The notes beneath the pieces are model-generated. The model was not told the origin of the DNA and did no database searches. It saw only the letters and a program-made list of their open reading frames with translations. The translations under genes were made by a program, and so were the position numbers. Below are positions 1 to 5,661 of a stretch of 11,077 bases of DNA, piece after piece. Each line of letters opens with the position of its first letter. Positions within the stretch are counted from its first letter, which is position 1. Source of the stretch: Chitinophagales bacterium (GTDB lineage Bacteria; Bacteroidota; Bacteroidia; Chitinophagales; Chitinophagaceae). The DNA lies in NCBI GenBank assembly GCA_015654495.1, contig JAATGW010000659.1, positions 1 to 11,077 of the forward strand. Direction: 5' to 3'.

Positions 1-404
1 AGCGTTATGTGCGTGCAGATTCATTTCCTTCTTCCGACTATACCATCTGGCTGGGCAGGCGAAAGGGTCCGGGTCGCGTGAGTTCCACTGCTGAAGACCT
101 GCTTCGTTGGGATCAGATCCTGTATACTGAGAAACTGATTAGGCAAACAACATTAGCCGAAGCATTTCAGCCGATGTTATTGAATAATGCAGATTCATCC
201 ATGTATGGTTTTGGCTGGGAAATTATAAATGATAATGCGAAAGGAAAGCAAGTGATGCATACGGGCGATAACCCGGGTTACAAAACAATCATCGTTCGTT
301 ATCTGGCGCATAACAAAACAATTATCATCCTCAGTAATAATGCATATCCTTTTATCGCCAGGTTATCAAAGAAGCTTGGAGAAATTATGTTTGCAGGATA
401 TTAG
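1..404 (+). CDS. Serine hydrolase, beta-lactamase/PBP-like family (C-terminal part, 5' end outside window)
   Basis: This is the last ~134 codons of a larger protein. The frame is open to the left edge (frame 3), and the GTG at 9 is only an internal valine codon. The fragment reads as the C-terminal part of a class C beta-lactamase-like serine hydrolase: a stretch around GRVSSTAEDLLRWDQIL (fragment residues 23-39), a YGFGWEI segment, then HTGDNPGYKT, where HTG corresponds to the KTG box of the oxyanion-hole strand. The catalytic SxxK and YxN motifs would lie upstream, so activity cannot be judged. Relatives cleave beta-lactams, D-amino-acid peptides or esters; the substrate here is unknown. 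The stop is TAG at 402-404, followed by a small hairpin. Family assignment is fairly sure; specific function is not. Confidence 0.75.
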   Translation, partial: RYVRADSFPSSDYTIWLGRRKGPGRVSSTAEDLLRWDQILYTEKLIRQTTLAEAFQPMLLNNADSSMYGFGWEIINDNAKGKQVMHTGDNPGYKTIIVRYLAHNKTIIILSNNAYPFIARLSKKLGEIMFAGY

Positions 405-407
405 TCA

Positions 408-430
408 AAACCAACGACTGGTTTCTTATT
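408..430 (+). terminator. Weak candidate terminator after the serine hydrolase gene
   Basis: AAACCA (408-413) and TGGTTT (419-424) form a 6-bp stem with a 5-nt loop, beginning 3 nt after the stop codon and followed by the T-rich CTTATT. The stem is AT-rich and the T run is interrupted, so this is only a plausible intrinsic terminator. Confidence 0.3.
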
Positions 431-519
431 AAAAAAACACTTCACTCTCAACAAAGGATTTGCATTAAATTGAACCGGCGCGGGGCCTGATTGTTGTATT
501 ATTATTACAACCGATTCGT

Positions 520-2319
520 ATGAAGATTATCTGGAAATATCTGAAACCATTTCGCAGATGGTTATTCCTGGCTTTATTTCTATCGGCAGTGGCGCAGGTT
601 CTGCAGCTAACAGACCCGGTCATTTTCGGGATTATTATCGACAAATTTGCAGTTGACAAAGGCGTCGCCAGACCTGAAGATCCGGTGCGTGCGGTTCTGC
701 CCTGGCTCGCGCTCGCCGTTGGTATTGCGTTACTCGCCAGAATTGCACAGGCATTTACTGAATATGTCACCAGGTTGATTGTTCAGAAATTCGGATTGTC
801 GGTTTTCAATGAAGGGCTCCGGCATACACTCCGTCTTCCCTATCATGAATTTGAAGAAACCAGCAGCGGACATATACTTTCTATTCTCCAAAAAGTGAAA
901 ACGGATAATGAGCGGTTTTTAAGTTCATTTATTACAGTGCTTTTTTCTTCAGCTGTCGGAGTTGCATTTCTGATCTGGTATGCCGTTACCAAACACTGGG
1001 CTTTAATACCTGTCTTTCTTATTGGTGTAGTTGTGCTTGGAGGGCTCACAAGCCTGCTGAGCCGGAAAATAAAAATCATTCAGCGGTCGGTTGTAAAAGA
1101 AACCAATAAGATGAGCGGTGCTATCACAGAGTCGCTACGCAATATCGAACTTGTAAAAAGTCTCGGGCTTACCTATCCGGAAATCCGTCGTCTGAAAGGA
1201 TTTACTGAAAATATTTTTCAGCTTGAAATGCAGAAAACCAAACAGGTTCGTAAACTGAGCTTTATCCAGAGTTCAATTTTACTATTGTTGAAAGAATCGA
1301 TTCTTTTCATTCTGCTGTGGTTGATTTTCAGAAACCTTTTATCACCCGGCGAGCTGATCTCTATGCAGTTTATTTCCACCCGCATTATTTTTCCATTGCA
1401 GGATCTGGGGAATATCATACTCGCTTACAGAGAAGCCGAAGCATCTTTAAAAATATTCAATGAGTTAATGCAGAAGGAAACGGAGTACCGTCCTGAAGAA
1501 CCCATCGAACTCGGAAGCCTCAGCGAACTGCGGTACGACCATGTTTATTTCAGATATAAAAATGCGGATACGGATGCTGTGGAAGATCTCAGCTTTGAAG
1601 TGAAAGAAGGCGAAACAATTGCATTTGTCGGCCCCAGCGGATCGGGAAAATCAACGCTGGTAAAATTGTTGGTGGGTTTGTACATGCCAACAAAAGGAAG
1701 GATTTCATACGACGGTATTTCAGCCAGCGATATCCGTTATAATGTCATGCGCCGCCAGCTGGGTTTTGTAACGCAGGAGACGCAGCTGTTTTCAGGTACC
1801 ATCAGGGACAACCTGCTCTTTGTAAAACCAGATGCCACTGATGATGAAATGATGGAAGCGATTAAAAATGCTTCAGCCACCAAACTGATTCAGGGGAAAA
1901 AAGAAGGCCTTTATACTATGCTGGGAGAAGGCGGCAAGAAAGTATCCGGCGGAGAAAAACAACGTCTGGCTATTGCGAGAGCGCTGCTGAGAAAACCAAG
2001 AATTCTGATTTTTGATGAAGCAACTTCTGCACTGGATAGCATCACCGAAAGAGATATCACTGCGACCGTAAGAGAAATTTCAGAAAAACATCAGCAGATC
2101 ACAATCATGATCGCGCATCGCCTTTCAACCATCCTTCATGCTGACAGGATTTATGTTCTTGAGAAAGGCAGGATTGTAGAAGAAGGAACACACGAAGATC
2201 TGCTTCTGAAAAAAGGACTATACTATGCGATGTGGAGGCAACAAATCGGAGAACGTGAAGTTGTAAAGCCATTAGCTGAATTTGAATCACTGCAGGTTAA
2301 GGAAATTGCCGACACTTAG
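520..2319 (+). CDS. ABC exporter half-transporter (fused membrane and ATPase domains)
   Basis: A 599-aa type I ABC exporter, expected to work as a dimer in the inner membrane and to pump a lipid, peptide or drug-like substrate outward using ATP. The N-terminal half (about residues 14-302) holds five to six hydrophobic membrane segments (about 14-40, 59-80, 136-156, 160-180, 250-270, 283-302). The C-terminal ATPase is complete: Walker A GPSGSGKST (371-379, Lys377), Q-loop Gln419 in TQETQLFSG, signature VSGGEKQ (475-481), Walker B ILIFDE (495-500, catalytic Glu500), D-loop SALD, H-loop His533. Length is normal for the MsbA/LmrA-like group, with about 20 extra residues after the ATPase fold. The ATG at 520 precedes the first membrane segment and has no Shine-Dalgarno sequence. 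No partner transporter gene lies next to it. The substrate cannot be told from sequence. Confidence 0.93.
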   Translation: MKIIWKYLKPFRRWLFLALFLSAVAQVLQLTDPVIFGIIIDKFAVDKGVARPEDPVRAVLPWLALAVGIALLARIAQAFTEYVTRLIVQKFGLSVFNEGLRHTLRLPYHEFEETSSGHILSILQKVKTDNERFLSSFITVLFSSAVGVAFLIWYAVTKHWALIPVFLIGVVVLGGLTSLLSRKIKIIQRSVVKETNKMSGAITESLRNIELVKSLGLTYPEIRRLKGFTENIFQLEMQKTKQVRKLSFIQSSILLLLKESILFILLWLIFRNLLSPGELISMQFISTRIIFPLQDLGNIILAYREAEASLKIFNELMQKETEYRPEEPIELGSLSELRYDHVYFRYKNADTDAVEDLSFEVKEGETIAFVGPSGSGKSTLVKLLVGLYMPTKGRISYDGISASDIRYNVMRRQLGFVTQETQLFSGTIRDNLLFVKPDATDDEMMEAIKNASATKLIQGKKEGLYTMLGEGGKKVSGGEKQRLAIARALLRKPRILIFDEATSALDSITERDITATVREISEKHQQITIMIAHRLSTILHADRIYVLEKGRIVEEGTHEDLLLKKGLYYAMWRQQIGEREVVKPLAEFESLQVKEIADT

Positions 2320-2353
2320 CTTTTATCAGAACTCATGGCCCCATTTATTACAA

Positions 2354-3253
2354 CTAATCCCTTAAAACAATACCTTTTTTAAGGTAGTCATTTTTTGCTA
2401 CCGCATTCAGAACAATTGCCTCAGATCCGGGCTCTATGCTGGCCTGAAACAATTCTGATTTCCCATTGTAGTGCATTTCCAGGAAGATGCAGAAATTTCC
2501 GGGCATAGTAGTTTTTGTTTGAAGCAGAAAGCTTCTGAAAGGACTGGCGTTTTGATAATTTGGTTGAAACCCGCTTCTCCTGCTGTTCAATTCAGGAAAA
2601 CTGTCGCTCTTCAAATCGGTAAATATTATTTCTTTCCTGATTTCAGACTTTTCCAAATCATTCACACTATTGTACATTTCGGGAACCAACATTTTCTTTG
2701 CTGGCAGCAATAAGCATTCATATATATTATTTGAGGGATCTTCTGCCCAGACAGAAACCGAGGAACCCGGTAAGTCCTGCTTAAACCAGATCATCAGGGT
2801 CAGTGCTGTGCCCCGCAATTGCTGATTGGTTTGCAGGGTACTGAAAACTTCCATATGGCTGTTCCGCTCCCTTCTCTTATCATTTCCGAAAAGGTTTCTG
2901 CCCGCATGGCTTAGATCTTCCATGAATGAAAATCCGAAACACATCAGGAGAAGCAGAACCATGCTTCCGGTAAAGCTGATAATAAGTTCTTTTCTGACAG
3001 CATTCGACTTTTTGTTTTTTGAATAGTTTCTGATCGAAGCAAAATTATACCAGATATGAAATATCACCAGAACAGTAAACAAGATGCCAAATAACACATG
3101 GATAATTTCAATCGCTTCTGATTTAATCCCGAAATACAAAAACAGTCCCGTTATTGAAATAGCAACATATGCAAAGGCAATTGTTAAACTGATAAAATTC
3201 CTGTTCTTTATCCCACTGTGCCTCAACTTACTAATAACCTGACTGAATTTCAT
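2354..3253 (-). CDS. Three-TM membrane protein with large exported C-terminal domain, candidate target of the LytTR system
   Basis: A 299-aa protein not firmly recognised. Three membrane helices are visible (about 20-41, 46-72, 89-110). A lysine-rich loop (KNKKSNAVRK, 79-88) between helices 2 and 3 predicts a cytoplasmic N-terminus and an exported domain from about 111 to 299. Helix 2 carries His52 and His66, an H-x13-H spacing compatible with a b-type haem and reminiscent of DUF4405-type cytochrome-like membrane domains. The exported part has a strand-rich stretch (ALTLMIWFKQ, then SVSVWAEDPSNNIYECLLL at about 150-183, and PGNFCIFLEMHYNG near 251-264). This loosely recalls DUF2271-type periplasmic domains, but that is a weak resemblance by eye. 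The gene lies 80 bp downstream of the LytTR regulator, with a paired direct repeat and a -7-like box in the gap, so it probably has its own regulated promoter. The ATG at 3253 is the only Met before residue 98. Confidence 0.8.
   Translation of the reverse strand: MKFSQVISKLRHSGIKNRNFISLTIAFAYVAISITGLFLYFGIKSEAIEIIHVLFGILFTVLVIFHIWYNFASIRNYSKNKKSNAVRKELIISFTGSMVLLLLMCFGFSFMEDLSHAGRNLFGNDKRRERNSHMEVFSTLQTNQQLRGTALTLMIWFKQDLPGSSVSVWAEDPSNNIYECLLLPAKKMLVPEMYNSVNDLEKSEIRKEIIFTDLKSDSFPELNSRRSGFQPNYQNASPFRSFLLQTKTTMPGNFCIFLEMHYNGKSELFQASIEPGSEAIVLNAVAKNDYLKKGIVLRD
2360..2396 (+). terminator. Candidate terminator for the ABC gene, inside the 3' end of the convergent gene
   Basis: CCTTAAAA (2360-2367) pairs with TTTTAAGG (2377-2384) across a 9-nt loop. 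Six T residues follow at 2391-2396 in the plus direction. It starts 41 bases after the ABC stop codon and lies within the last codons of the convergent 299-aa gene. The stem is AT-rich and six bases separate it from the T run, so strength is uncertain. Transcription from the opposite direction would also cross the stem. Confidence 0.35.
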
Positions 3254-3266
3254 TTTGATACTTTCC

Positions 3267-3274
3267 CAAAACTA
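3267..3274 (-). promoter_or_regulatory. -7-like promoter box TAGTTTTG of the 299-aa membrane protein gene
   Basis: On the minus strand TAGTTTTG matches the Bacteroidota -7 consensus TAnnTTTG exactly. A TTTT sits 20 nt upstream at the usual place of the weak -33 element, inside the inner copy of the 21-bp repeat. The box ends 13 nt before the ATG, so the leader would be very short. Promoter assignment is inferred from the consensus only. Confidence 0.5.
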
Positions 3275-3290
3275 CCAGTCGTTATTACTA

Positions 3291-3332
3291 CCGGAAAACG
3301 AAATAGAAGAACCGGAGGATTAAATAGAAGAA
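3291..3332 (-). promoter_or_regulatory. Candidate LytTR operator: two tandem 21-bp direct repeats
   Basis: Two adjacent 21-bp copies (3312-3332 and 3291-3311) are identical at 17 of 21 positions. Each begins TTCTTCTATTT on the minus strand and ends CCGG. The pair starts 1 nt after the stop codon of the regulator gene and ends 16 nt before the TAGTTTTG box. LytTR-domain regulators such as AgrA are known to bind two ~9-bp direct repeats whose starts are 21-22 bp apart. Adjacent LytTR gene plus this spacing makes a binding site likely. The same core motif, with the same period, recurs before the kinase gene. Confidence 0.6.
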
Positions 3333-3333
3333 T

Positions 3334-4092
3334 TCAGGTTTTTCCGTGACGATAATCAGTGAAATATCCAGCGGCCCTTGAATTCACAAAGCGCTGAAAC
3401 TTTTCCTTGTACGGATCGGCAATTACTATGCGAATGTCATTGTTGATTATAACATGATTTCTGTCGATTGCCTGTATCCGATCCAATGATATAATATATG
3501 AACGGTGAATCCGCATAAATTTATCTGCCGGCAATTCCGTTTCCATGTTCTTAAGGCTCATCAGTGTCATGATGGGTCTTGCGGAATTTCCAAGCCAGAT
3601 TTTAATATAATCTTTGCTTCCTTCGAAATATAGTACATCATTTAGCCGGATCTGCAATTGTCTGTATTCCGATTTTACGAAAATAAATTCTTTTAATGCT
3701 GGTCTTTGATTCGCATCAATCAGAGTAAACCAGTTTCCTGCTTTTTCTGCGCTGCTTCTGAATTCTTCATAATTAAATGGTTTAAGCAGGTAGTCGAGTG
3801 CATTTACTTTAAATCCTTCCAAAGCAAATTCATCATAAGCAGTTGTAAAAATTACTTTCGTTTCAGGATTAATCATCCGTGATAATTCGAGGCCATTTAT
3901 TTCAGGCATCTGGATATCAAGAAATAAAAGATCAACCTGAGTATTTTTAGAAATGTCCAGTGCTTCTTTTGCATTGCTGCAGCGCCATAGAAGATGAAGG
4001 AAAGGCGTTTTTGTAATATATTTTTCCAGCAGATCAAGAGCCAGGGGTTCATCATCTACTATGATACATTCAATTTTCCTCATTAATTCCAT
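3334..4092 (-). CDS. LytTR-family response regulator
   Basis: A 252-aa two-component response regulator. The receiver domain (about 6-120) has the acidic pair Asp13-Asp14, phospho-acceptor Asp59 in LFLDIQMP, Thr83/Thr84 and Lys104 in LLKPF. The C-terminal part (about 134-238) is a LytTR DNA-binding domain, recognised by FIFVKSEYRQLQI, VLYFEGSKDYIKI, FMRIHRSYIISLDRI and a final PYKEKFQRF. The start overlaps the kinase stop by one base (TAATG), a sign of translational coupling. Met4 is an alternative start. Phosphorylation by the upstream kinase should let it dimerise on paired direct repeats; two such pairs occur nearby, before the kinase gene and before the 299-aa membrane protein gene. All expected catalytic residues are present. 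The regulated process is unknown. Confidence 0.93.
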   Translation of the reverse strand: MELMRKIECIIVDDEPLALDLLEKYITKTPFLHLLWRCSNAKEALDISKNTQVDLLFLDIQMPEINGLELSRMINPETKVIFTTAYDEFALEGFKVNALDYLLKPFNYEEFRSSAEKAGNWFTLIDANQRPALKEFIFVKSEYRQLQIRLNDVLYFEGSKDYIKIWLGNSARPIMTLMSLKNMETELPADKFMRIHRSYIISLDRIQAIDRNHVIINNDIRIVIADPYKEKFQRFVNSRAAGYFTDYRHGKT

Positions 4093-5156
4093 TATTCGTC
4101 GAGTTGGATATTAAGCTCAGTGATAAAAATGCCATCTTTCTGAATACATTGAAAAAAATGTTTACCAGGATAGATCAGCTGCAAACGTTTCCTGAGATTT
4201 TCAACACCAATTCCCGACTGGTGCATTTGCTGTACATTTTCCCGAAAAACAGGATTGGTGGATTTGAAATGCAATTGCCGGTTTCTCACACTAATTTCAA
4301 ACTGAAGAAGCAGGGGAGAAACTATTGAAACGCCGTGTTTATAAAGGTTTTCAATCAATGGTATTAAGAGCAGTGGTGCAATGAGGTAATCTTTTTCTGA
4401 AAGCCTGGGAAAGCTGCATTCGACTTTAACATCAGCTTTCTTCCTTATTTCCATCAGCTGAATATATTTCTTCAAAAAATCGATTTCATTTTTCAGAGAT
4501 ACTTTCTCCAGGTTCGTTTCATGTAACATATAGCGCATCATTTTACCGAGCGAATGAATAGCTTCCTGCGCCCTGGAAGGTGAAAGGTCGATTAACGCAT
4601 ATATATTGTTAAGTGAATTAAAGAAAAAATGCGGATGTAACTGGTATTTCAACTGTTGTAGTTCCGCCTGAAGATTTTTATTTTCAGTCTCTCTTTTATC
4701 AACTTCTTCCCTTCCCCTGTTCAGCACTGATTTCAGAACCAGTGCAAGAATCGCTGGAAGAAAAACCATGAATACCGTCTGAATAATAAAAACCGGAGAC
4801 TTCAATCTGTCTATTCCCCCTGAAATATCGGCTGTTTTACTTCGGGTATCCACGGTTGAATAACTGTCAAAGAGATTGATCAGCATCCAGTCAAATCTAA
4901 AGAGAAGTACAATTGCCAGATTGATCAGAATAAATGTGAAATATTTTCTTCTGAAATAAAACCGGTCGGCGAGAAGAGAATAGTTAAGATAAAAGATAAT
5001 TACTGCCTGGATAAAAGGATAAACCAGGTGATAAAAATCTACTTGCTTTCCGGAATTTTGGTTACTATAAAAAATCAGCGGAAAGCTGAAAATCAGCAGC
5101 CAGACTATACTGTGAATAATCGCTGGCTGAATTCCGGATCTGGAAATAATTCTCAC
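4092..5156 (-). CDS. Sensor histidine kinase, LytS/YehU-like (His_kinase family), 4 TM
   Basis: A 354-aa sensor kinase of the type that pairs with LytTR regulators. Four membrane helices fill the N-terminus (about 12-31, 42-62, 70-93, 120-142) with no separate sensor domain, so the stimulus is probably read in the membrane or from the short extracytoplasmic loops. A coiled coil (about 145-170) leads to the His_kinase box LHPHFFFNSLNN, where His176 is the expected phosphorylation site. The ATPase lobe shows the N-box PLIENLYKHG (Asn270) and the glycine motif GIGVENLRKRLQLIYP (315-330). The start is GTG at 5154-5156. No ATG lies between it and the in-frame upstream TAG, and the next Met (residue 91) would lose two helices. 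The stop overlaps the regulator start. Confidence 0.93.
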   Translation of the reverse strand: MRIISRSGIQPAIIHSIVWLLIFSFPLIFYSNQNSGKQVDFYHLVYPFIQAVIIFYLNYSLLADRFYFRRKYFTFILINLAIVLLFRFDWMLINLFDSYSTVDTRSKTADISGGIDRLKSPVFIIQTVFMVFLPAILALVLKSVLNRGREEVDKRETENKNLQAELQQLKYQLHPHFFFNSLNNIYALIDLSPSRAQEAIHSLGKMMRYMLHETNLEKVSLKNEIDFLKKYIQLMEIRKKADVKVECSFPRLSEKDYLIAPLLLIPLIENLYKHGVSIVSPLLLQFEISVRNRQLHFKSTNPVFRENVQQMHQSGIGVENLRKRLQLIYPGKHFFQCIQKDGIFITELNIQLDE

Positions 5157-5160
5157 TTTG

Positions 5161-5168
5161 CAAAATTG
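5161..5168 (-). promoter_or_regulatory. -7-like box CAATTTTG before the kinase gene
   Basis: CAATTTTG differs from TAnnTTTG only at the first base. Its first base lies exactly 37 nt downstream of the start of the inner TTCKTCKATW copy, the same distance as for TAGTTTTG in front of the 299-aa gene. If used, transcription would start at or next to the GTG, giving an almost leaderless message. A competing possibility is AAATTTTG at 5210-5217 with a TTG 19 nt upstream (5237-5239). Confidence 0.35.
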
Positions 5169-5184
5169 CCGGTTTATTTTCTAC

Positions 5185-5226
5185 ACGCTGATTTTAATCG
5201 AAGAACTTCCAAAATTTATAGACGAA
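5185..5226 (-). promoter_or_regulatory. Candidate LytTR operator upstream of the kinase-regulator operon
   Basis: On the minus strand TTCGTCTATA (5226-5217) and TTCTTCGATT (5205-5196) begin exactly 21 bp apart. Both fit TTCKTCKATW, the core shared with the two repeats before the 299-aa membrane protein gene. The rest of each 21-bp unit is less conserved here than at the other site. An autoregulatory site for the LytTR protein is the likely role, inferred from motif, period and position. Confidence 0.5.
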
Positions 5227-5232
5227 AAAGCT

Positions 5233-5251
5233 GGATCAACCCCCATGATCC
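5233..5251. promoter_or_regulatory. Inverted repeat GGATCA-N7-TGATCC between zinc-ribbon and kinase genes
   Basis: Perfect 6-bp arms (5233-5238 and 5246-5251) surround a C-rich 7-nt centre. The dyad sits just upstream of the outer copy of the kinase repeat pair. It could be an operator, or a small 3' hairpin of the zinc-ribbon gene; no T run follows it closely on the minus strand, which argues against a classical terminator. Confidence 0.25.
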
Positions 5252-5325
5252 TTCTCTGATAAATACACCCTATATCCATTTGTCCATTTGTTATGTAAAA
5301 GCTGATTGCACACCAGCGATCCCAT

Positions 5326-5607
5326 TCAGCGGGCTTGTTGCAGTTCTACTTCCTCCGGAGCCTTTAGGAACTCATTTACCTGATTGGCAATTTCACTAAG
5401 ATTGTCGTACCAGTCCAGATGAGGCGACCATTTTCCACAGCCCCCTGCATATGGAACACACTGGGTATCCTCCCACTGTTTCCCGCAGCCGGGACAACGG
5501 CCGCCGGTACTAAAGGTGTCCCAGACAGTTCCGCATGTACAGGCCCAATAAGGTTTGCCATCAGGTTCCCAGCTACATTTCGGACATCTGATTTGAATAT
5601 CTTTCAT
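5326..5607 (-). CDS. Small cysteine-rich zinc-ribbon protein, function unknown
   Basis: A 93-aa soluble protein with eight cysteines arranged as CPKC (Cys8, Cys11), CTC (Cys23, Cys25), CPGC (Cys38, Cys41), then Cys50 and Cys57, plus His63 in WSPHLDWY. This suggests two zinc sites of rubredoxin-like or ribbon type; four residues per site would use all eight cysteines. Aromatic residues alternate with the knuckles (PYWACTC, TVWDTF, KQWEDT). The C-terminal 25 residues form a likely helix. It has no signal peptide. The ATG at 5607 lies 54 bp after the stop of the E1 gene in the same direction, so it may be co-transcribed with it, but no functional link is evident. I recall similar small proteins in Bacteroidota without assigned function. 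No DNA-binding domain is visible besides the zinc knuckles. Confidence 0.8.
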   Translation of the reverse strand: MKDIQIRCPKCSWEPDGKPYWACTCGTVWDTFSTGGRCPGCGKQWEDTQCVPYAGGCGKWSPHLDWYDNLSEIANQVNEFLKAPEEVELQQAR

Positions 5608-5661
5608 TGAAAAATCTTTATAATAATGCGGAAATTGAATCAGATCGTTATCGTAACAGAA

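Noticed and set aside
9..404. The GTG at 9 as the start of a complete 131-aa gene
   Set aside because: The frame is open to the window edge and the fragment lacks the family's N-terminal catalytic motifs, so the true start is outside.
493..511. GTTGTA/TACAAC hairpin just before the ABC start codon
   Set aside because: Short AT-rich arms within a low-complexity TTATTATTA stretch; likely chance.
465..770. Minus-strand 101-aa reading frame opposite the ABC transporter start
   Set aside because: Low-complexity composition (Ala/Ser/Thr/Ile) and antisense to a clear gene.
5210..5239. Alternative kinase promoter: TTG (5237-5239), 19 nt, AAATTTTG (5210-5217)
   Set aside because: Spacing is good, but it would overlap the repeat pair. 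The downstream box shares the exact 37-nt phasing with the other operator, so it was preferred; not excluded.
5276..5291. Two tandem copies of CCATTTGT between zinc-ribbon and kinase genes
   Set aside because: Only 8 bp and two copies, off phase with the operator repeats; no other support.
5028..5399. Plus-strand 123-aa reading frame across the kinase 5' end and the zinc-ribbon 3' end
   Set aside because: It is antisense to two well-supported genes and has no recognisable features; the part between them holds the paired repeats.
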